From: Desulfobacter sp.
GTDB taxonomy: Bacteria; Desulfobacterota; Desulfobacteria; Desulfobacterales; Desulfobacteraceae
Length of the DNA stretch: 62,227 nt
Direction of reading: 5' to 3'
Assembly (NCBI GenBank): GCA_030145005.1
Contig: JAQYWJ010000001.1
Location: 1 to 62,227, forward strand
Shown one piece after another: positions 17,390 to 25,410 of this stretch. The notes below the pieces were generated by a model. The model was not told where the DNA came from, did no database searches, and saw nothing but the letters and a program-made list of their open reading frames with translations. The position numbers and the translations under genes were made by a program. Every line of letters begins with the position of its first letter. Position 1 is the first letter of the stretch.

Positions 17390-18649
17390 ATGAAGCAGGT
17401 AATTTCCAGAAATGTCCAGGACCAGGTGGTCAAAATACCGGGCTCCAAGAGCATTTCACACAGGATGCTGATTTGTGCAGCCCTGGCCGACGGCATATCT
17501 GAAATTTATAATGTACTGGACAGCCAGGATATTTCACTTACCCGCAAAACCCTGGAGTGCATGGGTGCTCAAATTGAAAGCAGACAAGACGGGGTCCTGT
17601 CGGTCACAGGTTTCGGCGGACGGCCAAAACCCTGGCCGGATCCCATCCACCTTGGTAATTCAGGCACGTCCATGCGCCTTTTAGCAGGGATTGCCGCCCT
17701 TGGCAGTACCCCATATACCCTGACCGGGGATGAGCGCATGCGTCAACGCCCCATGGGAGAGCTTTTAGATGCCCTGGGCCGTATCCGGATCAGTGCCGGC
17801 TCCCAAAATAATGAAGGTACACCGCCGGTAGTGATCCAGGGCGGAGACAGGGCAGGGGGGCGGACACTTCTTGATTGCTCCCGGTCAAGCCAGTACCTGT
17901 CTGCCCTGCTCATGGCCGGGGCTTTTTTTGACCAAGGCCTTGTGATTGATCTGACAGGGCCTGCCGTGTCTCAACCTTATATTGATTTAACTTTGGATGT
18001 GATGAAGCAGTTCGGGGTCAATGCCTTCCAGATATCCGACACCTGCTATGAGGTCCCGGGGGGCCAGACTTACTCCTCCGGGACCAGATCCGTGGAGCCC
18101 GATCTTTCCAATGCCGGTTATTTCTGGGCAGCAGGCGCTGTAACAGGTGCGGATATCGGCGTGGATAATATCGGTACAGCCTCTTTGCAGGGCGATTTGA
18201 AACAGGCATATATATTTGAGAAGATGGGCTGTATGGTAAATCATGATGGACGGGTTCTGCGGGTAAAGGGCCATCCCCCCTTGCACGGCGTGGATGTGGA
18301 TATGTCCGATACCCCGGATGCCGTACCTGCTGTGGCTGTGACAGCCGCGTTTGCAGAAGGCACCACCCGGATTACTAATATCGGTCATCTTCGGGTCAAG
18401 GAGTGCGACCGTATTGATGCGGTTTGCTCCCAGCTCACCAAAATGGGAATTCAAGCGGTGCAGGGACCGGATTTTATGGAAATTACCGGCGGCACACCCC
18501 ATGGCGCAGTCATTGAAACCTTTAACGACCATCGCATTGCCATGGCCTTTGCCGTTGCAGGCCTTAGGGTGGACGGCATTCAAATTGAAAATCCCGTGTG
18601 CGTGGAAAAATCATTCCCCACATTCTGGCAGCTTTTTGATGCCCTGTAA
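17390..18649 (+). CDS. aroA: 3-phosphoshikimate 1-carboxyvinyltransferase (EPSP synthase)
   Basis: 419 residues in two inside-out alpha/beta domains. Conserved motifs: PGSKSISHRMLICAALADG (shikimate-3-phosphate binding), LGNSGTSMRLLAG (PEP-binding loop), DERMRQRPMGELLDAL, and DHRIAMAFAVAG near the C-terminus. It joins shikimate-3-phosphate and PEP. Whether it is a glyphosate-sensitive class I type cannot be settled by eye. Third gene of the operon; aroK follows after 12 nt. Confidence 0.96.
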   Translation: MKQVISRNVQDQVVKIPGSKSISHRMLICAALADGISEIYNVLDSQDISLTRKTLECMGAQIESRQDGVLSVTGFGGRPKPWPDPIHLGNSGTSMRLLAGIAALGSTPYTLTGDERMRQRPMGELLDALGRIRISAGSQNNEGTPPVVIQGGDRAGGRTLLDCSRSSQYLSALLMAGAFFDQGLVIDLTGPAVSQPYIDLTLDVMKQFGVNAFQISDTCYEVPGGQTYSSGTRSVEPDLSNAGYFWAAGAVTGADIGVDNIGTASLQGDLKQAYIFEKMGCMVNHDGRVLRVKGHPPLHGVDVDMSDTPDAVPAVAVTAAFAEGTTRITNIGHLRVKECDRIDAVCSQLTKMGIQAVQGPDFMEITGGTPHGAVIETFNDHRIAMAFAVAGLRVDGIQIENPVCVEKSFPTFWQLFDAL

Positions 18650-18661
18650 AAAGGAGAGACC

Positions 18662-19183
18662 ATGGGTCCCATTTTTCTTATCGGATACCGGTGTACCGGT
18701 AAAACCAGTACCGGAAAGTATCTTGCCGATCTTTTGAACAAAACGTTTCTGGATACGGATCTGGTTTTGGAATCAACTTACGGCACCACCATTGCACAGA
18801 TGGTGGCCCGTCGCGGATGGTCCTATTTCAGGGCAAAAGAAACTGAAACGCTTATGAATCTGGATTTGAAAAACGCTCCTGTTATAGCCACGGGCGGGGG
18901 GATCATCCTTGCAGAAGAAAACAGGCAGTTTTTAAAAGAGAATGGCGTTGTTGTATATCTTTATGCCACAGCATCTGTTTTAACAGACAGAATCCGCAAA
19001 GATGAAAATAACACCGAGCGAAGACCGGACCTTACCCGTGACAGCCTTGCCCTTGAAACAAAAAAAATGCTTGAAATCAGAAATCCATTGTACCAGGCAC
19101 TTGCCGCTATATCCATTAACACAGAAAAATACGCCCCGAAAGCAGCGGCGCTCCGAATCAAGGCCGAACTTGACCCACAGTAA
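18662..19183 (+). CDS. aroK: Shikimate kinase
   Basis: 173 residues, a P-loop kinase. Walker A is GYRCTGKTSTGK (~7-18), FLDTDLVLE is the Asp-containing shikimate-binding strand, ATGGGIILAEEN is the shikimate-binding Gly loop, and the lid segment holds ERRPDLT. It phosphorylates shikimate ahead of AroA. Last gene of the aromatic operon; about 200 nt of non-coding sequence follows. Confidence 0.95.
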   Translation: MGPIFLIGYRCTGKTSTGKYLADLLNKTFLDTDLVLESTYGTTIAQMVARRGWSYFRAKETETLMNLDLKNAPVIATGGGIILAEENRQFLKENGVVVYLYATASVLTDRIRKDENNTERRPDLTRDSLALETKKMLEIRNPLYQALAAISINTEKYAPKAAALRIKAELDPQ

Positions 19184-19384
19184 GAGCCAGTTTAAAAATT
19201 AGGGAATCGAAGCGAAATTTCATAAGATTGCAGCCGATTCATCAATGTTTTGAATATTTAGTTTTGAACAGAAACCCGTGTTTGGACGAAAAGTTGCCCG
19301 GATGTAAAGCGCATATAGGTTATTTTCTGAGCATACACTCCTCTAACGAGCCGTTCAAACACTATTTAAAAAGGAGAATTTTTA

Positions 19385-19768
19385 ATGGATATAATTACCC
19401 ATCAATTGATAGACAATGAACTGTGCGGCAAGCCGGTCATGGTGGAAAACGGCAAAAGTCGTGTGGAATATACGACCACGCCCAGAATGGCGGCAGATGA
19501 TTCCGGGCTGGTGCATGGCGGATTTATTTTCGGGCTTGCCGACTATGCGGCCATGCTTGCGGTGAATCATCCCAATGTCGTGCTTGGCGGGGCAGATGTT
19601 AAATTCCTGAAACCTGTCAAAGCAGGGGAATCTGTATATGCCCAAGCCAATGTAACATCAGTGTCAGGTAAAAAGCAGATGGTCAGCGTTGTGGTTAAAC
19701 GTGAAGAGGAGGTTGTTTTCAAAGGGGATTTTTCCTGCTTTATCCTGGAAAAACATGTTCTTGAATAA
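19385..19768 (+). CDS. Hotdog-fold thioesterase (PaaI/4HBT family)
   Basis: 127 residues. DSGLVHGGFIFGLADYAAM is the hotdog catalytic helix region (VHGG...), and LKPVKAGESVYAQANV fits the second half of the fold. The family hydrolyses acyl-CoA thioesters; the substrate is unknown. A GGAG ribosome-binding site lies 7 nt upstream. Separated from aroK by 200 nt and followed by a strong bidirectional terminator, so probably a single-gene unit. Confidence 0.85.
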   Translation: MDIITHQLIDNELCGKPVMVENGKSRVEYTTTPRMAADDSGLVHGGFIFGLADYAAMLAVNHPNVVLGGADVKFLKPVKAGESVYAQANVTSVSGKKQMVSVVVKREEEVVFKGDFSCFILEKHVLE

Positions 19769-19780
19769 AATTGTTTAGAA

Positions 19781-19827
19781 AAAATCCTAAGCGCCATATG
19801 TTTATCAAAACATGGCGCTTGGGATTT
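19781..19827. terminator. Bidirectional terminator between convergent genes
   Basis: A long imperfect hairpin: AAAATCC/GGATTTT, a T-G pair, AAGCGCC/GGCGCTT, a two-base bulge, ATGTTT/AAACAT and a short loop. A- and T-rich flanks on both sides allow termination of the plus-strand thioesterase and the minus-strand genes to the right. Confidence 0.85.
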
Positions 19828-19882
19828 TATAAATTTTATGGGAAATAACCGTGAGTGCGCTTAAGCGGTTTTAGGCATCCAT

Positions 19883-20209
19883 TTAGGTTTCTTGGGGTGC
19901 CTTGATCATATCGCTTTCCACCATGTCAGCAATACCTAAGGCGGAATTCAGGGCATCATTAATCATAAAAAGTTGAATTTTAAGTGTTTTCAGGGATGCA
20001 GGAGTCGCTGAAATTTTTTCTTCTGATGCAAGCAATGACGAAAACATGTCTGCTTTTTGGGCAAACCCGGCCAAACGCTCACTGAATTGAACAATCTCCT
20101 TGGCCCAGTTATCCCTTTCTTCACTGGTAAGTTCGATGTTTGCGTTGTCAGTGCCGTTAATCAGGTGGTCAATCTGGTATTCCTGGGGGTTGGCGATGAT
20201 TTCGTACAT
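19883..20209 (-). CDS. Small uncharacterised helical protein
   Basis: 108 residues, no signal peptide or membrane segment, no family I recognise. It is predicted mostly helical (NWAKEIVQFSERLAGFAQKAD; LKTLKIQLFMINDALNSALGIADM). It lies 16 nt downstream of the TolC-family gene on the same strand and is probably co-transcribed with it. A soluble cytoplasmic partner is possible, but no role can be assigned. Confidence 0.65.
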   Translation of the reverse strand: MYEIIANPQEYQIDHLINGTDNANIELTSEERDNWAKEIVQFSERLAGFAQKADMFSSLLASEEKISATPASLKTLKIQLFMINDALNSALGIADMVESDMIKAPQET

Positions 20210-20225
20210 AGTTTGTGCTCCATTT

Positions 20226-21530
20226 TCATTCTTCGTTTAAAAAATAACCCAGGATATCCCCCTGGGTGTATATAATCTTCAATATGGACAGATAAAAGGA
20301 GGAGCGGGCATTGGATATGCGCCGCTGGGCATCTACAAGTAACGTATTGGCATCCATGATATCAATACTGTCAGCCATGCCGTATTTAAATTGCATCTGA
20401 ACGGCATTGTAATTTTCTTCGGCAGATTTCACTTCGTCAGCAAGATTGATCAGGGTGGATTTTGAGGTGTTAAATTCCAGAAAAGACTGCTTTGATTGAA
20501 GGATTACCGCCTTTTCTTCATCGGCCAGGGCCTGCTTTGCCTGGCGCTGCCTTGCCTGGGCCTGTCGCACCTGAGCCCTTCGTAATCCGCCGTCATACAG
20601 GGTAAATACGAGTTGGGCCTGGATATATGCCTCTTCGGTATCATATCCGTCTTGGGTTCCGGTTTCTGTATCATAGGTGATGTCTTTTTCCCGGTAGCCG
20701 CCTTCAAGCTCAATGCGGGGCCAGTATTCACCCTTTTCATAGGCAATGGTCCGTTGGGCAATCTCAACATCCTTTGTGGCTTCCTTGATTTCATAACGGT
20801 TTTCAAGGGCACGGGATTTTATTTCTTCAAGGGTGATTGAAAAATTTTCAACATTTTTAATATCCCCAGGTGCAATGGAAAACCGGTCTTCGATGCCGGT
20901 GAGTCTGACAATACCGGCTTTGGCTGTCTGAACATTATTGAGTGCCACAATCTGATTGGTTTTCGCCTTTGACAATTCCGCCTGGGCCCTGTACAGGGCC
21001 GTTCTTGTCACACTGCCCACAATAAGTTTTTGATTCACCGAATCCCTGTATGTATTCAAACGCTCAACTTCGGCATCCGCCACCTCCACCAGACGTTTCA
21101 AATTCAACGTCTGGATAAAGGCCTGGGCCACCTGGAAAATATAATCGCTTCTAATGGTCTGTTCTGAAAATTTTGCCTTTTCAATGCTTTTTTTACTGAC
21201 ATCATAGGCGATTAATTCCTTGCCGTTCAGGGTAAATGACTGGGTGAGTTTGCCGCCTAACGTATTTACATCAGGCGTGTAATCATCGTCGTTTTTATAA
21301 TTCAGGTAACTGCCGTATAGCGTAGCTGAAGGAATAAGCACGGACTGGGCCCGCTTTTTCTCCTGTTCTGCAATATAGGTCTGTTCCCTGGCAATATGGA
21401 TGGTCTCTGCATTTTCATTGGCCATTCGGCACAATTGTTTCAGGGTGTATGACGGTTCGCAGATGCCTTGTGCTGAAAAACCGAAAACCAGTAACAATAA
21501 CGCCTGAACGCAGACATTAATTTTGTTCAT
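20226..21530 (-). CDS. TolC-family outer-membrane efflux protein
   Basis: About 434 residues with a signal peptide (cut near GICEPS). The body is the duplicated OEP architecture: long helices with heptads (EIKSRALENRYEIKEATKDVEIAQRTI; RQAQARQRQAKQALADEEKAV) and barrel segments (PSATLYGSYLNYKNDDDY; ARIELEGG-like YWPRIELEGGYREKD). It forms the outer-membrane exit duct of a type I secretion or RND/MacAB efflux system. No inner-membrane pump or adaptor is adjacent. I chose the ATG at 21530, 8 nt after AAGGG, over the GTG at 21539. Confidence 0.88.
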   Translation of the reverse strand: MNKINVCVQALLLLVFGFSAQGICEPSYTLKQLCRMANENAETIHIAREQTYIAEQEKKRAQSVLIPSATLYGSYLNYKNDDDYTPDVNTLGGKLTQSFTLNGKELIAYDVSKKSIEKAKFSEQTIRSDYIFQVAQAFIQTLNLKRLVEVADAEVERLNTYRDSVNQKLIVGSVTRTALYRAQAELSKAKTNQIVALNNVQTAKAGIVRLTGIEDRFSIAPGDIKNVENFSITLEEIKSRALENRYEIKEATKDVEIAQRTIAYEKGEYWPRIELEGGYREKDITYDTETGTQDGYDTEEAYIQAQLVFTLYDGGLRRAQVRQAQARQRQAKQALADEEKAVILQSKQSFLEFNTSKSTLINLADEVKSAEENYNAVQMQFKYGMADSIDIMDANTLLVDAQRRISNARSSFYLSILKIIYTQGDILGYFLNEE

Positions 21531-21737
21531 CTTTAACACCCTTTATGAACGCAGTTTTTAAACGGCTAACAAGCCTTCCAAACATTACCCCAACGTTGCA
21601 TAAAAATTTTTTAAAATTAATGAAACGTATTGGAATCAAAATGGAAATTTATATACCGCATCATAATCAGAACTTCACATAGAGTTCGATCCTGATTTTG
21701 TTTTGATTTACTTAAAATTTTTACCCTTCGGGGAAGC

Positions 21738-21826
21738 CATGAGAATTTCATCTTCTTCGTTATCAAGGTTTTGCGGTAGTCTACTACAGCTACAACCTTG
21801 AGTGCCTTGCAGCTGAAATTCTCATG
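21738..21826. repeat. Long nested inverted repeat (cruciform-like element)
   Basis: Perfect 13-bp arms CATGAGAATTTCA (21738-21750) and TGAAATTCTCATG (21814-21826) enclose a second pair, TCAAGGTT (21763-21770) and AACCTTGA (21794-21801), and a third, GTAG/CTAC, around a 4-nt loop. There is no T-tract, so it is not a plain terminator. It lies between glycogen phosphorylase and the TolC gene in a 300-nt stretch without a convincing gene. It may be one copy of a dispersed palindromic (REP- or MITE-like) element. Confidence 0.7.
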
Positions 21827-21845
21827 ATTTCTGCAATGCTGGGGA

Positions 21846-24320
21846 TTATTTAGGAGTTTCAATGTTCCAGATATTCCGGGCATATTCCCTGACAGCTCTG
21901 TCGCTGGAGAATTTTCCCATATTTGCCGTATTTAAAATGGAACATTTGGTCCATTGTTCCTGATCCTGATACAGGGCCCTGACCTTGTCCTGGGCCTGGA
22001 TGAAGGCGCGGAAATCAGCAAGGACAAAATATTTATCTCCATGGGCCATCAGCGAATCCCAGATGGGTAGAAAAAGATTAGGCTCACCCGGAATAAAATG
22101 ATTAAGCCTGACCATGTCCAGTGTAGTTCTCAGCTCTTCATCGCTATTGTAGTAATGCCAGGGATCGTATCCTTGGGCACTTTTCTTTTCCACCTCTTTG
22201 GCGGTCAGGCCGAAAATAAAAATATTGTCCTCGCCCACCTCTTCCATTATCTCGATATTGGCCCCGTCAAGGGTGCCGATGGTAAGCGCCCCATTTAAGG
22301 CAAATTTCATGTTTCCGGTACCTGACGCTTCAAGTCCTGCCGTTGAAATCTGCTCAGACAGATCTGTTGCGGGTATGATCTTTTCCGCCTGGGAAACACA
22401 ATAATTCGGCAAAAAAAGAACCTCAAGCTTATGGTTTACGTCCGGATCATTATTCACAATGTCTGCAACGGAATTGATCAGCTTGATGATCAGTTTTGCC
22501 TGGACATAGCTAGGTGCCGCCTTACCGCCAAAAATAACCGTCCTCGGCACAATCTCTTTGGCCGGATCCTTTTTTATCCGGTTATACAGGGTGATGACAT
22601 GAAAAATATTTAAAAGCTGGCGTTTGTATTCGTGAATCCGCTTCACATGAACATCAAACAGCGTATCAGGGTTTACATCCGTGCCCACTTTCCGCTTGAT
22701 ATATTTTACCAAACGCGCTTTGTTCCTCAATTTTACCTGTCGCCATTTTTCACGAAATTCAGGGCTGTCTGCATGGGGAATAAGCTTTTTGAGCTGGTCA
22801 AGATCGGTAATCCAGTCTGATCCAATGGTGTCGGTGATAAGGGATGATAAAGCCGGGTTTGCCTGGAGTAACCACCGTCGAGGTGTCACTCCGTTGGTGA
22901 CATTGATAATTTTTCCGGGATAAATAATGTTAAAATCATTAAATAATTTATCTTTAAGAATTCTGGAATGAAGGGCGGCCACGCCGTTGACCGTGTGGCT
23001 CCCCACAATGGCCAGATGGGCCATGCGCACCCTTTGTTCCGGGCCATCTTCAATAATGGAGACCCGGCGTAATAACTCGGGACTGTCTGGATACTGTTTT
23101 TCCACCATGCTTAAAAACCGTCTGTTTATCTCGTAGATGATCTCCATGTGACGGGGCAGCAACCTTGAAATAAGGCGGACCGGCCAGGTTTCCAGGGCTT
23201 CGGGAAGTACTGTATGGTTGGTATAGGCAAAGGTTTTTACTGAAATTTCCCAGGCGTTATTCCATTCAAGGTCTTCCTCATCCAGCAACAGACGCATGAG
23301 CTCGGGAATGGCAATGGCAGGATGGGTGTCATTGAGCTGGACAGCAACCCGGTCAGGCAGCAAATTGAAATCAGGGTTGTGCTTTTTAAACCTGCGCACA
23401 ATGTCCTGGAAGGTGGCAGACACAAAAAAATACTGCTGTTTGAGGCGAAGTTCCTTGCCCACCTCTTTCTCATCACTGGGATAAAGCACCTTGGAGATAT
23501 TTTCCGTGAGTACCTTGCTCTGCATGGCACCAATATAATCGCCCTGATTAAACTCCTGTAAAGAGAACTCCTGGCTGGACATGGCCGCCCATAGCCGCAT
23601 GTTGTTCACATTCTGGGTACCGTACCCCGGGATAAGAATATCACAGGCCATGGCATTAATGTCTAACGTATCCACCCATCGGTAACAACGTTTGCCCGCA
23701 CTGTTTTGATAAGGTTCGGACCTGCCGTAAAATTGAACCTTGTATAAAAATCCCCGGCGCTTGAATTCCCAAGGATTGCCCCAGCGCACCCAGTTATCGC
23801 ATTGTTCCACCTGATACCCGTCAACAATGGTTTGATAAAATATGCCGTAATCATACATGATACCATAGCCATATCCCGGGATATTTAAAGAGGCCATGGA
23901 GTCCATGTAGCATGACGCAAGCCGACCTAAGCCCCCGTTGCCAAGACCTGCATCCCACTCCTGCGCCTCAATCTCCTCCAGGGTAAAGCCGCTTTCTTCC
24001 AGGGTTTTTTCGCACGCTTTGTTCAATTGCATATTGGTGACATAATTCATTAAAAAGCGGCCGGGCAAAAACTCAAGGGAAAGATAATAGACCCGTTTCG
24101 CACTTCTATCGTAGAAAGAGCGCTGGGAATTGAGCCACCTTGTAACCAACCGGTCACGGACACTGTAGGCCAGTCCATTGTAATAAGTGTCTTTCCTGGG
24201 GGGATAAAAATCGTTCCCCATGGTTGTCATGATGTGATGTTTAATATCTTCGTTAAGATCTGTGGCGGGCTGGTCATTGGTTTCCGGAGCCTTGCCCGGA
24301 TAACGTCTTTGGCTTTCCAT
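21846..24320 (-). CDS. glgP: Glycogen/starch/alpha-glucan phosphorylase
   Basis: About 824 residues, typical length of GT35. GLGNGGLGRLASCYMDS and YGYGIMYDYGIFYQ are the N-terminal family signatures, and EASGTGNMKFALNGALTIGT is the pyridoxal-phosphate site with its Lys. VHVKRIHEYKRQLLN is also diagnostic. It releases glucose-1-phosphate from storage glucan. The ATG at 24320 has a GGGGAAG site 8 nt upstream; a GTG at 24335 would add five residues. No other glycogen gene is nearby. Confidence 0.96.
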   Translation of the reverse strand: MESQRRYPGKAPETNDQPATDLNEDIKHHIMTTMGNDFYPPRKDTYYNGLAYSVRDRLVTRWLNSQRSFYDRSAKRVYYLSLEFLPGRFLMNYVTNMQLNKACEKTLEESGFTLEEIEAQEWDAGLGNGGLGRLASCYMDSMASLNIPGYGYGIMYDYGIFYQTIVDGYQVEQCDNWVRWGNPWEFKRRGFLYKVQFYGRSEPYQNSAGKRCYRWVDTLDINAMACDILIPGYGTQNVNNMRLWAAMSSQEFSLQEFNQGDYIGAMQSKVLTENISKVLYPSDEKEVGKELRLKQQYFFVSATFQDIVRRFKKHNPDFNLLPDRVAVQLNDTHPAIAIPELMRLLLDEEDLEWNNAWEISVKTFAYTNHTVLPEALETWPVRLISRLLPRHMEIIYEINRRFLSMVEKQYPDSPELLRRVSIIEDGPEQRVRMAHLAIVGSHTVNGVAALHSRILKDKLFNDFNIIYPGKIINVTNGVTPRRWLLQANPALSSLITDTIGSDWITDLDQLKKLIPHADSPEFREKWRQVKLRNKARLVKYIKRKVGTDVNPDTLFDVHVKRIHEYKRQLLNIFHVITLYNRIKKDPAKEIVPRTVIFGGKAAPSYVQAKLIIKLINSVADIVNNDPDVNHKLEVLFLPNYCVSQAEKIIPATDLSEQISTAGLEASGTGNMKFALNGALTIGTLDGANIEIMEEVGEDNIFIFGLTAKEVEKKSAQGYDPWHYYNSDEELRTTLDMVRLNHFIPGEPNLFLPIWDSLMAHGDKYFVLADFRAFIQAQDKVRALYQDQEQWTKCSILNTANMGKFSSDRAVREYARNIWNIETPK

Positions 24321-24515
24321 GATACACTTCCCCACTTATAATACGGTTATCCCCCATCGTAAACAAAAGACTAATCAGATTTTACCGTTGGCACGTCTTT
24401 TTATCGGGTATGACTTTATAAGAATCTGAACTGTCTTATTAATTAACATAAATTTCAGATAGATATCAATGGATATTTCGCAATAGCGATACCGGCGAGG
24501 TTGGCCCCATAAAAG

Positions 24516-25385
24516 TTAATCTTTCTGAGCCTTTTTGCAGCCACCGCCTTTTTCGCCGGTTCCCGGATCCAGTCCCAGGTGCTCACGTACGCTGCATATA
24601 TCATTGCCTTCCACCACCCAGGAGCCGTCCTGGGCCACCACCAGGGGCACAAAAAAGATATCAGCCTTTTTGAGCAGATCAAAGGTTTTGTTTATACGTT
24701 GGTTCGCCTTTTCACAGCCTGTTGCTGCGTCATTCATTTTCAGGGTTTTATATGCACCATAGCCCAGGTGTTTGCAGATGACATGGGCCGTCATGGTTTT
24801 GCTTTTTTCTCCCAGAACCGGATATATGATTAGTTTCAGGGCAAGGCCCGTTTCCGCAGCCACTTCTTCCAGACCGTCAAGAAGGGTCCTGCAGTGGCTG
24901 CAGGCCGGGTCTGAAATAATATAGATAAACTTATCAGACGACCCTCCCGGCGCAAAGCTCAAAGAAACCAGATCCGCCAGGTCTGCGGCATGGGTTTTAA
25001 AAAAAGCTTTACGCATCTCAACAGCCTTCGCCTTTTTTTCCTTGGCTTTTTTTCGTTCTGCATCAGCAAGCTCAGACAGGCTGGACATGGTTATCCGGGT
25101 AATGGATTCACCGTTTTTATACAGTCGGCCGGCCACAATGAAATCCTTACCCGCGTATACCGGCGCAAGACCGCCTTTAACGGAGAGTACGGCTTCACAA
25201 AGAACACCTTGCTCTTTTTTAAATACCAGTTTTGCATCTTTGGGCACAGGCACCTGGGTTTGTAACCACGCTAAGGTAACATGGTCGCATACCGATTCTG
25301 CACGACCCGAAGAAATACCGGCTGAAAGTACGAAAAGTCCCAGCATAAAACCAGCAAGGCACCTGAAACGCGTTTTGGATGTCAT
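24516..25385 (-). CDS. Periplasmic DsbC/DsbG-like thioredoxin-fold protein
   Basis: 289 residues with a signal peptide (about 1-28, ending SSGRAES). A DsbC-like dimerisation-like region (about 35-105) is followed by a thioredoxin fold with the CxxC motif in SDPACSHCRTLLDGL (~160). VPLVVAQDGSWVVEG matches the cis-proline region of the fold. Probably a thiol-disulfide isomerase or reductase acting on periplasmic cysteines. The C-terminus has two further Cys (GGGCKKAQKD and DICSVREHL). Monocistronic, 25 nt upstream-distance from the LOG gene on the same strand. Confidence 0.82.
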   Translation of the reverse strand: MTSKTRFRCLAGFMLGLFVLSAGISSGRAESVCDHVTLAWLQTQVPVPKDAKLVFKKEQGVLCEAVLSVKGGLAPVYAGKDFIVAGRLYKNGESITRITMSSLSELADAERKKAKEKKAKAVEMRKAFFKTHAADLADLVSLSFAPGGSSDKFIYIISDPACSHCRTLLDGLEEVAAETGLALKLIIYPVLGEKSKTMTAHVICKHLGYGAYKTLKMNDAATGCEKANQRINKTFDLLKKADIFFVPLVVAQDGSWVVEGNDICSVREHLGLDPGTGEKGGGCKKAQKD

Positions 25386-25410
25386 AATCTTATTATACTC
25401 CTTATCTTAG

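Noticed and set aside
21617..21883. 88-codon minus-strand ORF overlapping the 5'... palindrome region
   Set aside because: Much of it is translated from a nested inverted repeat, it runs into the end of glgP, and it has no recognisable family; treated as a repeat element instead.
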